A DNA stretch of 64,000 nucleotides from SG8-4 sp964562575. Its GTDB lineage: Bacteria > Planctomycetota > Phycisphaerae > Sedimentisphaerales > Anaerobacaceae. The DNA lies in the NCBI GenBank assembly GCA_964562575.1, contig CAZLTY010000001.1, positions 1 through 64,000 on the forward strand. Direction: 5' to 3'. The translations under genes and the position numbers were made by a program. Positions 23,862 through 32,691 of the stretch are shown piece after piece; position 1 is the first letter of the stretch; the number at the start of each line of letters is the position of its first letter. The notes under the pieces were generated by a model, which saw only the letters and a program-made list of their open reading frames with translations, searched no databases and was not told the origin of the DNA.

Positions 23862-26726
23862 ATGCGTAAGAAATTGATTCTTCTAACTTCTTTTGCTTTG
23901 CTACTGGCTCTGGCCGGTACAAATGTGACGCTTGGCGATGTGTGGGAGGGCCGAGTCATCGATGATAATGACGACACCGAAGAGTTGGACCCGAGCGGAA
24001 CTCCTGAAGCCGGCAGCGGCGACCTGGAGTTCCCCTATGAAGACGCGGGTATGGGCGATAAGCAATTAGTAGCTATGCGCTGGCAGGATGTCGGTGTTCC
24101 AAAGGGTGCCGCGATCCTGGCTGCGTGGATCGAGTTCACAGTGGATGAGATAGAAGAGGATCTGCACGTTAGTGTCATCATCGAAGGTGAATTGAATCCC
24201 AATCCCCCTGCGTTTGATGAAGACGCCCCCTCTGAAATTGCCAACAGGCAGCCCAGAACCACAGCGCAGGCGATATATGAGCCGGAACACTGGGCTGCGG
24301 TAGGTGACAAACATCAGACCTCGGATATCTCTCCTGTCATCCAGGAGATAGTCAACCAGGGCGGTTGGGCCAGCGGCAATGCCCTGGTGCTGATAATTCG
24401 CGACAACCCGGCCAATCCCTCGAGAGGTAATCGAACTGGCGAAGCTGACGCCGGGGGTACGGATATTGCGACGTTGCTGCACATAGAATACACGCTTGGA
24501 AATGCCGGGGGACCCAGCCCGGCCAATGGAGCGATAGATGTGTCACGAGATGTGGTCCTTAGCTGGATACCGGGAGCGTCAGTCGCGTCAGTTAATGGGC
24601 ACAAAGTTTACTTCAGTGAAAACGTCGACGACGTCAATGGCGGTATTGGCGGCATGGCCCAAACTGACAGCAGCTATACTCCTGGACGCCTCGACTTCGG
24701 CACGACTTACTACTGGCGCGTCGATGAGGACAGTGGCCCGCCAGACAATATGCTATTCAAAGGTTATGTCTGGAGCTTTACGACCGAGCTTCTTGCTTAT
24801 CCCGTCGAGAACGTGACCGCCACGGCATCCAGCGCGGGCCAGGCAGATCTGGGCCCCGAAAACACGGTCGACGGCTCGGGACTGGATGATAACGACCTGC
24901 ACTCGGCAGAAGCGACGGATATGTGGTTCAGCGACAGTGAACCGCTGGGAGCCTGGATCGAATATGAGTTCGACAAGGTTTATAAACTGCATGAGATGTG
25001 GGTATGGAACTCCAATCAAATGGTTGAGCTTTTTGTCGGTTACGGATTAAAAGATGTGACGATCGAGTATTCAGCCAATGGCACCGACTATACAACGTTG
25101 GGTACTACTCACCAGTTTGCCCAGGCGCCTGGCGAGGACGGTTACGCTCGCAATACGGCTATTGATTTTGGCGGCGCCGCTGCAAGGTATGTCAGGCTCA
25201 CAGCTAACAACAACTGGGGAGGCATCTTGCCCCAATATGGTCTCAGTGAGGTCCGCTTCTTCTACATACCTGTGAATGCAACACAGCCCTACCCGGATTC
25301 CGGCACAACGGGCGTGGACATAGATGTGGTCCTTGGCTGGCGTGCAGGAAGAGAGGCAGCCGTGCACGATGCGTATGTTAGCACAGACGAACAGGCTGTG
25401 ATAGACGGTACTGCCCCGGTCGCTACCGTGACCGAGACCAGCCACGGTCCCCTGGCTCTGGATTTAGATGCGACTCACTATTGGAAAGTTAATGAAGTCA
25501 ACGAAGCCGAGACCCCAACTACCTGGGAAAGTGTCATCTGGAGCTTTACTACAACCGACCATCTTGTCGTGGACGATTTTGAATCCTACAATGACCTTGA
25601 CCCGCCTGACCCGGAGAGCCACAGGATATTTGAGGCGTGGATTGACGGTTTCGGAATCCCGACAAACGGGGCGCTCGTTGGCAATGACCTTCCTCCTTAT
25701 ACCGAGCAGACTATCGTTTACAGAGGCAAGCAGTCGATGCCGTTCTTCTACAACAACACCGGCGGCGCAGCATTTTCGGAGGCTGAGCTGACGCTGACGC
25801 CGGCTCAGAACTGGACCAGAGCTCAAGCCAAGACGTTGGCGGTGCACTTCCACGGCGCTGAGGGCAACACCGGGCAGTTGTATGTGAAGATCAACGGCAC
25901 CAAGGTTCCTTACGATGGCCAGGCCAGTAATTTAGCGATACCGGGGTTGCATGCATGGAATATCGACCTTGCATCGTCAGGCGCGAGCCTGCAGAATGTC
26001 ACGAAGCTGGCTATTGGAGTTGACGGCAATGGTGCCAGTGGTACATTGTACGTTGACGATATCGCCCTGTATGCTCGTGGTCGTGAGTTCATCACACCGT
26101 CGGCGCCCGACGACAGTCGCCTGATAGGGCACTGGAAATTTGACGGCGACACACAGGACTATTCCGCTAGGGGTAACCACGGCACCTCCGGCGTTACTCC
26201 TGCGGCTTTCGTAGCCGGTAAGGTTGGCTCGAACGCCATGGACTTCCGTGGCGCCGATTATGTCGCAATTGACGGTGTAGTTGACGACATAACAAGCACC
26301 GATATTACGATCAACATCTGGGTCAAAACCACGCAGAGCGATGAAGGAGAATTGGCTGCAGCTAATGATAGCGACAGCGGTCACCCCTTCATGTTTGGCC
26401 TTCAAAGTGGCAATCCATATGTGAATGATGGTGGCGACACAGCGTTCGCTGCGCCTGTCAATGACGACCAGTGGCATATGTTGACATATGTCAGGGACGG
26501 GTCCACTGGATATGTATACGCCGATGGAGCTCTGCGAGGCACGTATCCAGCAAGCTTTGGTCTGGACTCGGTAACACGGTGGTCGATAGGACAGGAGTGG
26601 GACACTAATCCAAGCGACTTCTATACGGGCGCGGTGGACGATACCCGCTTCTATGACTATCCTCTATCGGAAGGTGAGGTTGCCTGGCTTGCCGGCAAGA
26701 CCGAGCCGTTTGACAAGCCGTTTTGA
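23862..26726 (+). CDS. Secreted multidomain protein (CBM-like, discoidin, LamG)
   Basis: The 954-residue product starts MRKKLILLTSFALLLALAGT with AGGGAGG upstream. Parts in order: an N-terminal sandwich (about 27-205, AAILAAWIEFTVDE ... LLHIEYT) of the type found in secreted CBM-like domains, an Fn3-like module with NGHKVYFSENV and YYWRVDE, a discoidin/F5-8C module (about 310-465, TVDGSGLDDNDLHS and LTANNNWGG), a second Fn3-like module, the FESYND sandwich, and a C-terminal LamG (about 745-954, LIGHWKFDGDTQDYSARGN). From about residue 215 to 740 it is closely similar to the next protein, so the two genes arose by tandem duplication. It is probably a surface-attached carbohydrate-binding protein. 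Confidence 0.85.
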   Translation: MRKKLILLTSFALLLALAGTNVTLGDVWEGRVIDDNDDTEELDPSGTPEAGSGDLEFPYEDAGMGDKQLVAMRWQDVGVPKGAAILAAWIEFTVDEIEEDLHVSVIIEGELNPNPPAFDEDAPSEIANRQPRTTAQAIYEPEHWAAVGDKHQTSDISPVIQEIVNQGGWASGNALVLIIRDNPANPSRGNRTGEADAGGTDIATLLHIEYTLGNAGGPSPANGAIDVSRDVVLSWIPGASVASVNGHKVYFSENVDDVNGGIGGMAQTDSSYTPGRLDFGTTYYWRVDEDSGPPDNMLFKGYVWSFTTELLAYPVENVTATASSAGQADLGPENTVDGSGLDDNDLHSAEATDMWFSDSEPLGAWIEYEFDKVYKLHEMWVWNSNQMVELFVGYGLKDVTIEYSANGTDYTTLGTTHQFAQAPGEDGYARNTAIDFGGAAARYVRLTANNNWGGILPQYGLSEVRFFYIPVNATQPYPDSGTTGVDIDVVLGWRAGREAAVHDAYVSTDEQAVIDGTAPVATVTETSHGPLALDLDATHYWKVNEVNEAETPTTWESVIWSFTTTDHLVVDDFESYNDLDPPDPESHRIFEAWIDGFGIPTNGALVGNDLPPYTEQTIVYRGKQSMPFFYNNTGGAAFSEAELTLTPAQNWTRAQAKTLAVHFHGAEGNTGQLYVKINGTKVPYDGQASNLAIPGLHAWNIDLASSGASLQNVTKLAIGVDGNGASGTLYVDDIALYARGREFITPSAPDDSRLIGHWKFDGDTQDYSARGNHGTSGVTPAAFVAGKVGSNAMDFRGADYVAIDGVVDDITSTDITINIWVKTTQSDEGELAAANDSDSGHPFMFGLQSGNPYVNDGGDTAFAAPVNDDQWHMLTYVRDGSTGYVYADGALRGTYPASFGLDSVTRWSIGQEWDTNPSDFYTGAVDDTRFYDYPLSEGEVAWLAGKTEPFDKPF

Positions 26727-26892
26727 CATGCGTCATGACGGTGAGGATAACGGCCCCGTGGTTCTGCCTGCCTCGCACCTGCGGTGACGCCAGTGCAGGC
26801 GCAAAACGAAGTAACGAGGTAGCGCGATTGTGGTATGTTGGGACTGTGGCCAAAAAAAAGAGTTATCTCCATTTTTTTGAAGGAGGACTGTT

Positions 26893-29175
26893 ATGTGTAG
26901 GAAATTAGTTCTTTTGACTTCTTTTGTTTTGCTGCTGAGTGTGGCTCTGACGAGTCAAGTGGATGCTGCTCTGCCTACTTGTATTGGATGGTGGAGGTTT
27001 GACGGCGACATGCTAGACTATTCCGGTTTAGGTAACGACGGCACCGCTGTTGGCAACCCGACTTTCGTGCCCGGTAAGGTTGGCTCGGGAGCCATAGACC
27101 TTGATGGCAGAAGCGACTATGTGGTAATAGATGCTGTCGCAGATGACATAAAGGGCAACAATATTACGCTTAGCGCATGGCTCAAGACAACAAGTGATAT
27201 GAACACAGAATGGTTCTCCTGTAATACCTCAGATCGCGACGACGTGGTTAAGTTTGTTATTCAGAGCACCAAGGCTGCTTTCAGAACAGAAGGCCTATTT
27301 GCGCTGTCCACCACAACGGTCAATGACGGCCAATGGCATTTCCTGACGCTCGTCCTGGACGGACTCATCGGACATGTATACGTCGATGGAGTTGAGGAGA
27401 ATTCACACGAGGTCGATCTCACTTTTAGCGCCGATGACCTGTGGTCAATAGGCCAGGAGTGGGATAGCGGTGGCCCGGGCGCCCATTTAGCCGGCACTGT
27501 AGACGACGCCCGGATCTATAACCGGGCACTAACTGCCGAAGAAGTTCGGAAGGTCATGATGGGTATACCGCCTGGTGCGGCTTTTGACCCAAGCCCTGTT
27601 GATGACGCGACAGATGTGCCACGAGATGTGACCTTTAGCTGGACGCCGGGAGAATATGCAGCACTGGTGAACGGGCACAAATTCCACCTGAGTGATAACT
27701 TCAACGACGTCAACGATGGCACTGGCGGTATCACCCAGAGTGCCACCAGCTATACTCGGCCCCAACGCCTTGATTTCGGCACGACTTACTACTGGCGCGT
27801 TGATGAGGTCAACGAGCCACCGGACTCTACGGTATACGAGGGCAAAGTCTGGAGTTTTGCGACCGAGCTATTTGCCTATCCCATCGAGAATGTAGCCGCC
27901 ACAGCTTCCAGCGCAGGCAAAGCAGAAATGGGTCCTGAAAATACCATCAACGGCTCCGGGCTGGACGACAATGACCTGCACTCGAACAAAGAAAGGGATG
28001 TATGGCTCAGCGGCACCGAACCGCTGGGAGCCTGGATCCAATACGAGTTCGACAAGGCTTACATACTGCATCAGATGTGGGTATGGAACTCTAATCAAAC
28101 GGTTGAGTCTTTTCTCGGATTTGGTCTCAAGGATGTTACGATCGACTGTTCGACCAACGGCACCGACTATACGACATTGGGTACGACTCACGAGTTTGCC
28201 CGGGCGCCCGGCACGGCAGATTATGCTCACAATACAACTATTGATTTTGCCGGTGTGCGAGCAAAGTACGTCAGACTCACAGCCAACAGCAATTGGGGAG
28301 GTATCATGCCCCAATATGGTCTCAGCGAGGTTCGCTTCCTCCAAATACCTGTGAGTGCAAGAAACCCCTATCCGGATTCCGGCACAACAGGTGTGGACAC
28401 CGATGTGGTCCTTGGGTGGACAGCAGGAAGAGAAGCAACCAGGCACGACGTGTACTTCAGCTCTGACGAGCAGGCTGTGATAGACGGTACTGCTGCCGTT
28501 ACTACCATGACCGAAACCAGCTATGGTCCCTTGTCCCTCGATTTAGATACGACTCACTACTGGAAGGTTAATGAGGTCAATGAGGCCGAGACCCCAAGTA
28601 CCTGGGAAAGTGCCATATGGAGCTTTACGACAACCGACCATCTTATCGTAGACGATTTTGAATCCTACAATGACCTTAACCCCGATGACCCCGAGAGCAA
28701 GAGGATATTCAGCGTATGGATAGACGGATATGAGGTGCCGACAAACGGCTCTCTCGTTGGCTATGACAATCCTCCTTTTTGCGAGCGAAGCATCGTCCAC
28801 GGAGGTAAGCAGTCGATGCCGTTCTTCTACAACAACACTGGTGGTGCAGCATATTCAGAGGCCGAACTGCCGCTGAGTCCGCCGCAGGATTGGACCAAAG
28901 CCGGCGCTGCGACATTCGTGCTGTACTTCCACGGCGCCCAGGACAACACCGGTCAGTTATATGTGAAGATCGACGGCTCCAAGATAATCTATGGCGGTGA
29001 TGCGGGTGACATAGCGAAAGCAGAACAGAATCAGTGGAGTATCGACCTGTCCGCCTTTGGCGGATTAGGCGTGAACCTGCAGAATGTCACGAAACTGGCT
29101 ATTGGGATTGACGGCAATGGTGCCGGCGGTACGTTGTACTTTGACGACATCGGGCTGTATCGCACGGCACCGTAA
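26893..29175 (+). CDS. Secreted multidomain paralogue (LamG, discoidin)
   Basis: The 760-residue protein starts MCRKLVLLTSFVLLLSVALT with GAAGGAGG upstream of the ATG. It opens with LamG (about 27-225, IGWWRFDGDMLDYSGLGND), then Fn3-like, discoidin (TINGSGLDDNDLHSNK, LTANSNWGG), a second Fn3-like module and the FESYND sandwich at the C-terminus. The LamG is N-terminal here and C-terminal in the preceding paralogue, so the shared central block has been combined with LamG in both orders. Both genes begin with nearly the same signal peptide and lie 166 bases apart. Confidence 0.85.
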   Translation: MCRKLVLLTSFVLLLSVALTSQVDAALPTCIGWWRFDGDMLDYSGLGNDGTAVGNPTFVPGKVGSGAIDLDGRSDYVVIDAVADDIKGNNITLSAWLKTTSDMNTEWFSCNTSDRDDVVKFVIQSTKAAFRTEGLFALSTTTVNDGQWHFLTLVLDGLIGHVYVDGVEENSHEVDLTFSADDLWSIGQEWDSGGPGAHLAGTVDDARIYNRALTAEEVRKVMMGIPPGAAFDPSPVDDATDVPRDVTFSWTPGEYAALVNGHKFHLSDNFNDVNDGTGGITQSATSYTRPQRLDFGTTYYWRVDEVNEPPDSTVYEGKVWSFATELFAYPIENVAATASSAGKAEMGPENTINGSGLDDNDLHSNKERDVWLSGTEPLGAWIQYEFDKAYILHQMWVWNSNQTVESFLGFGLKDVTIDCSTNGTDYTTLGTTHEFARAPGTADYAHNTTIDFAGVRAKYVRLTANSNWGGIMPQYGLSEVRFLQIPVSARNPYPDSGTTGVDTDVVLGWTAGREATRHDVYFSSDEQAVIDGTAAVTTMTETSYGPLSLDLDTTHYWKVNEVNEAETPSTWESAIWSFTTTDHLIVDDFESYNDLNPDDPESKRIFSVWIDGYEVPTNGSLVGYDNPPFCERSIVHGGKQSMPFFYNNTGGAAYSEAELPLSPPQDWTKAGAATFVLYFHGAQDNTGQLYVKIDGSKIIYGGDAGDIAKAEQNQWSIDLSAFGGLGVNLQNVTKLAIGIDGNGAGGTLYFDDIGLYRTAP

Positions 29176-29191
29176 GGCACTGTAGAAATTG

Positions 29192-29210
29192 CATCGTCCT
29201 GCCGACGATG
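29192..29210. terminator. Hairpin after the surface-protein pair
   Basis: CATCGTC and GACGATG form a 7-bp stem about 16 bases after the stop of the upstream gene. No U tract follows, so intrinsic termination is only possible. Confidence 0.35.
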
Positions 29211-29299
29211 GCTAAACGGCAGTTGCCATTAAAACCTTGTAAATGGGCACAGAAGGCGTTAGACTCTGTCGGCAGTTATTTCAAAGGAGTGAAAGACTT

Positions 29300-30217
29300 A
29301 TGACAGAAGAGTTGGTCGGCATAATAGCGGGGTCGGGATTGGGCGATGCGCTGGCCGAGCAGATGACGGGCGCCGAACGTCACGATGTCGATACGCCGTT
29401 CGGCAAGCCGAGCACGGCGATCCTGGTCGGTAAGTTCGGCAAAAAAAGAATCGCATTCCTGAGCCGCCACGGGGCCGGGCACACACTTTCGCCCAGCGAG
29501 GTGCCGTTTGCGGCCAACATTTTCGCCCTCAAAAAGCTCGGCGTCCATGCGATCATAAGCAGCGGCGCCGTGGGATCGCTCGCCGAGAGAATCGCTCCGG
29601 GGGACCTGGTCATCGTCGATCAGTTTATTGACAAGACGTTCAGGCGGACAAGCAGCTTCTTCGCCCGGTTAGGGGCCGTCCACTGCGAGATGGCCGATCC
29701 GACCTGCGGGCGGCTTCGAGAGATGCTTGTTGACGCTGCAAAAGGAATCGCTCCCCGCGTGCGCGGGGACAAGCTTGCCCCTGCCCAAGCAGGGGTAACT
29801 ACACATCCGAACGGCACGTATGTCTGCATGGAAGGGCCCCAGTTTTCTACGCGGGCCGAATCGCTCATGCACAAGGCATGGGGCGGCGACCTGATCGGCA
29901 TGACAGCTATGCCGGAGGCTAAATTGGCCCGTGAGGCGCAAGTTTGTTACGCTCTGGTAGCGCTGGCCAGTGATTATGACTGCTGGAAGCCGCACGAGGC
30001 AGGCAAGGACAAACAGACACTGCTCAAGGAGATCATCGGGAACCTGCAAGCGGCGACGAGCAACTGCCTGGAGTTGATTAAGGCCGTGCTGAGCAGCGAA
30101 CAGAAAATCGTCGGCGAAGATTGTCACTGTCGAAAGAGCCTCGACCTCGCCGTCTGGACCGAGCAGAGCCGGATCGATGGGGGTGACAAGGAAAGGTTGA
30201 AAGTGCTTTTCGAGTAG
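29300..30217 (+). CDS. MTA phosphorylase / purine nucleoside phosphorylase family, with REP-like insertion
   Basis: The 305-residue enzyme has the family motifs GIIAGSGLGD, SRHGAGHTLSPSEVPF, GTYVCMEGPQFSTRAES and GMTAMPEAKLAREA. The ASDYDCW near the C-terminus resembles methylthioadenosine/methylthioinosine phosphorylases rather than guanosine-type PNP, so salvage of MTA or a 6-oxopurine nucleoside is likely. AAAGGAG precedes the ATG at 29300. Between VDAAKGI and HPNGTYVC there are about 18 extra residues encoded by two adjacent GC hairpins (29753-29795). Homologues normally pass directly from this helix to the GTYVCxEGP strand. The reading frame is intact, so the insertion is tolerated. Confidence 0.9.
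   Translation: MTEELVGIIAGSGLGDALAEQMTGAERHDVDTPFGKPSTAILVGKFGKKRIAFLSRHGAGHTLSPSEVPFAANIFALKKLGVHAIISSGAVGSLAERIAPGDLVIVDQFIDKTFRRTSSFFARLGAVHCEMADPTCGRLREMLVDAAKGIAPRVRGDKLAPAQAGVTTHPNGTYVCMEGPQFSTRAESLMHKAWGGDLIGMTAMPEAKLAREAQVCYALVALASDYDCWKPHEAGKDKQTLLKEIIGNLQAATSNCLELIKAVLSSEQKIVGEDCHCRKSLDLAVWTEQSRIDGGDKERLKVLFE
29753..29795. repeat. Paired REP-like hairpins inside the phosphorylase gene
   Basis: CCCCGCG/CGCGGGG (29753-29768) and CCCCTGC/GCAGGGG (29778-29795) are two perfect 7-bp stems ten bases apart. The layout matches the intergenic double hairpin at 32603-32666. The second encodes PAQAGV, close to the PAKAGV encoded by the palindrome in gltX. Confidence 0.75.
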
Positions 30218-30244
30218 TGTGAAGATCGACATGGAAGTAGCCTC

Positions 30245-30402
30245 TCGGTAATCAGGGTAACAGCTTATCAGGATGTGGGTATCAGGTTGTCAGGTTATCA
30301 GGAACAGGGAACCAGGATCACAGGTTGTCGGGGGCTGTCAGTACCTGATAACCTGGTCTCCTGATCCTCACTGCCTGGTCCCCTGATGCTCTGATCACCT
30401 TT
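30245..30402. repeat. ATCAGG-rich inverted repeat
   Basis: The left half has repeated TATCAGG and GTCAGG units (GGTTGTCAGGTTATCAGGAA), and the right half their complements (ACCTGATAACCTGG, CTCCTGATCC, CCCCTGATGC). The two halves can fold into one long imperfect hairpin. It fills the gap between the phosphorylase and lipoprotein genes. Units are irregular in length and have no unique spacers, so it is not CRISPR. Confidence 0.75.
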
Positions 30403-30416
30403 GAAAGGATGACGAA

Positions 30417-30794
30417 ATGAAGAAACCGGCATGGAAGTCATTGATCATATCAATCGGTCTTGGCGCGGTGCTGATCGCAGGCTGTGGTCAGAAGGAGGCA
30501 CCCAGTGTGAAACAGAGCAGGGCAATAGCGGCCGAGAACATGGAACTGCAAAAGCAACTGGACCGCAGCCAGGCGCGAATCGAAAACTTCAAAGAGCAGT
30601 ACGATGAAGAACTCGAAAAGCAGCAGAGACTGCTCGAAAAATGTCAGCAGGAAAGGGACCAGTGGAAGGCAAAGTCGCGGCAAAGCGTCAGAGACCAGGT
30701 AAAGAGCGTCCTCGACTCCGTGATGGCGGATAATACACGACTGCGCGAAGAGAACGCCATACTCAAGGCGCAGATAGAGGGGCTTCAAAAATAA
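30417..30794 (+). CDS. Coiled-coil lipoprotein
   Basis: The 125-residue protein has a lipoprotein signal, with the lipobox in VLIAGCGQKE making Cys23 the acylated residue. Nearly all of the mature part (about 35-125) is a heptad-rich helix, ENMELQKQLDRSQARIENFK and onward, expected to form a coiled coil in the periplasm. It resembles short Lpp-like or structural lipoproteins. AAAGGATGACGAA precedes the start. It is convergent with pyrG, 21 bases away. Confidence 0.75.
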   Translation: MKKPAWKSLIISIGLGAVLIAGCGQKEAPSVKQSRAIAAENMELQKQLDRSQARIENFKEQYDEELEKQQRLLEKCQQERDQWKAKSRQSVRDQVKSVLDSVMADNTRLREENAILKAQIEGLQK

Positions 30795-30815
30795 ACGCTG
30801 GCACTCCGGCCTCCT

Positions 30816-32585
30816 CTACAACTTGCATACCTCACGGACAGCTTTCAAGCTGTCGGGCAGTTTTGAATCGGGGCAGCCTTTCTGCATCGCCGCTGCGACG
30901 AGTCCCACAAACATTGGCTGCGGTTTGAGCGGCCTGGACGTCAGGCACGGATGGGCCTGTGTGCCAAAGAAGTACCGATGGCAGGGCAATTCCAGGATTT
31001 GCATGATCGGCTGATTCGGCGCCTTGCCGGAGAATACCAGGCCGGCTTCTTGGAGCTTCTCGATATATCGGGGGTCGACCTCGTAACGATGTCTGAATCG
31101 CATTCTAACAGAATCGGTCTTGCCGAAAAGCTCCCACGCCATCGTCTTGGGCTTCAATTCTATATCCCTTCCGCCCAGACGCATGTTCCCGCCGAGGCCT
31201 TCTATCTTCTTCTGCTCGGGCAAAATGTCGATCACCGGCTCTCCGCAATCAGGTTCGATCTCGGTACTGCTGGCCTTCGTTAAGCCGCAGACATTGCGGG
31301 CAAATTCTATGACAGCCATTTGAAACCCAAGGCACAGCCCCAGATACGGCAGATTGTTCTCTCTGGCGTATCTTATGCAGGCGATCTTGCCCTCGGCGCC
31401 GCGCGTGCCAAAACCGCCCGGGACGATGATACCGTCAACGCCCTTGAGATGCTTGGCCGTGCTGGCGTCCGTGACGTTGGTTGTATCGATCCATTCGATC
31501 TTGACATCGCAGCCAAGGGCGATGCCGGCATGTTCGAGGGCGTTGATTATCGAGGCATAGCTGTCGCGGACGGATGTGTACTTGCCTGTTATGCCGATGG
31601 TTATGTTCTTGTCGGCCGAGCCGATCTTGTCGGTGAAGTCGCACCACCGGGCCCAGGCCTTGCGCTCGTTGCGCAGGTCGATCCTGTCTTCTATTTTCAG
31701 CAGCCGGGCGACCTCAAAATCCAGGTTGACTTCGCGAAGTGCCGCGGGGATCATATAGATGCTTTCCGAGTCGGGCAGACTGATGACCCTCTTAAAGGGG
31801 ACATTACTGTAGACGCTTATCTTCTGGCGCACCTTTTCGGTGGCGGGCGTCGAAGCCCTGCACGCGATGATGTCGGGCTGAATGCCGCATTGCATGAGTT
31901 GCTTGATTCCCAACTGCGCGGCTTTGGATTTCTGCTCGCCAAGCGTTTTGGGCTCCAGGATATACGTCAGGGCGACAAAGCAGCAACTGCCCGGGCCTTC
32001 CTCATAGGCCAGCTCCCGCATCGCTTCGATGTAGTAGGCGTTTTCCAAATCGCCCACCGTGCCGCCGATCTCTACGAAAACGATGTCGGCATCAGTCTCC
32101 ATCGCCAGTTGGCGCAGTTTCAGCGTGACCTCACCGGTGACGTGGGGGATCATCTGAACGTCCCTGCCGAGATAATCCCCATGGCGCTCCTTGTTCAGAA
32201 TGGAACTGAAAATCTGCCCGCTTGTGGTGAAGTTCGCCTTGCTCAGATTCTGGTCGAGCATTCTCTCGTATGTACCCAGGTCCATATCGCATTCCATTCC
32301 GTCATCGAGGACGAACACCTCGCCATGTCGAAAAGGGTTCAGTGTCCCGGAGTCGATGTTCAGATAGCCCTCGAGCTTGATCGGCGCGACTTTCAGACCC
32401 TTGTCCTGCATCAGCTTAGCCAGGCAGGATGAAAATATCCCCTTACCCAGGCCGCTCATGACCGTCCCCATGACAAAGCAATAGCGGGCCTTTCCCTTCC
32501 TATAGCCCTTTGGCATAGGCGAGAAGAACTCGCTCTCATCCGAGGTGTCACTGATTGATGCTAATAAATCCTTATCTTTCGTCAT
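30816..32585 (-). CDS. pyrG: CTP synthase with atypical active-site residues
   Basis: The 589-residue enzyme has an amidoligase domain (GTVMSGLGKGIFSSCL, HGEVFVLDDGMECDMDLG, EIGGTVGDLE) and a class I glutaminase domain (PGGFGTRGAEGKI, LGLCLGFQMAVIEFARN). It makes CTP from UTP, ATP and glutamine. Two departures are visible. The usual KLDPYINVDPGTM region reads KLEGYLNIDSGTL. The triad motif normally HPE near the C-terminus reads HPC (TQAHPCLTSRP), so the Glu of the Cys-His-Glu triad is replaced by Cys. The nucleophile Cys and the His remain. It follows kdsB and a prepilin-like gene; kdsB consumes CTP, which makes the clustering sensible. Confidence 0.95.
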   Translation of the reverse strand: MTKDKDLLASISDTSDESEFFSPMPKGYRKGKARYCFVMGTVMSGLGKGIFSSCLAKLMQDKGLKVAPIKLEGYLNIDSGTLNPFRHGEVFVLDDGMECDMDLGTYERMLDQNLSKANFTTSGQIFSSILNKERHGDYLGRDVQMIPHVTGEVTLKLRQLAMETDADIVFVEIGGTVGDLENAYYIEAMRELAYEEGPGSCCFVALTYILEPKTLGEQKSKAAQLGIKQLMQCGIQPDIIACRASTPATEKVRQKISVYSNVPFKRVISLPDSESIYMIPAALREVNLDFEVARLLKIEDRIDLRNERKAWARWCDFTDKIGSADKNITIGITGKYTSVRDSYASIINALEHAGIALGCDVKIEWIDTTNVTDASTAKHLKGVDGIIVPGGFGTRGAEGKIACIRYARENNLPYLGLCLGFQMAVIEFARNVCGLTKASSTEIEPDCGEPVIDILPEQKKIEGLGGNMRLGGRDIELKPKTMAWELFGKTDSVRMRFRHRYEVDPRYIEKLQEAGLVFSGKAPNQPIMQILELPCHRYFFGTQAHPCLTSRPLKPQPMFVGLVAAAMQKGCPDSKLPDSLKAVREVCKL

Positions 32586-32602
32586 TTACTCTCCTCTATG
32601 TC

Positions 32603-32666
32603 ATTCCCGCGAAAGCGGGAATCCATAAGAGGCGCTGCGTTCTTGGATCCCTGCTTTCGCAGGGAT
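32603..32666. repeat. Intergenic REP-like double hairpin
   Basis: ATTCCCGC/GCGGGAAT with a GAAA loop and ATCCCTGC/GCAGGGAT with a TTTC loop lie 24 bases apart in the gap between pyrG and the prepilin-like gene. The outer sequences GTCATTCCCGC and GCAGGGATGAC are nearly complementary, so the two can also pair with each other. The second core is identical to the palindrome within gltX. Confidence 0.85.
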
Positions 32667-32691
32667 GACAGCGCGAATCGGTTACATTGAG

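Noticed and set aside
30245..30402. CRISPR array
   Set aside because: Units are short, irregular, present in both orientations and lack unique spacers; no cas genes are nearby.
31320..32432. Plus-strand ORF of 370 codons within pyrG
   Set aside because: A shadow of pyrG with no recognisable domain or ribosome site.
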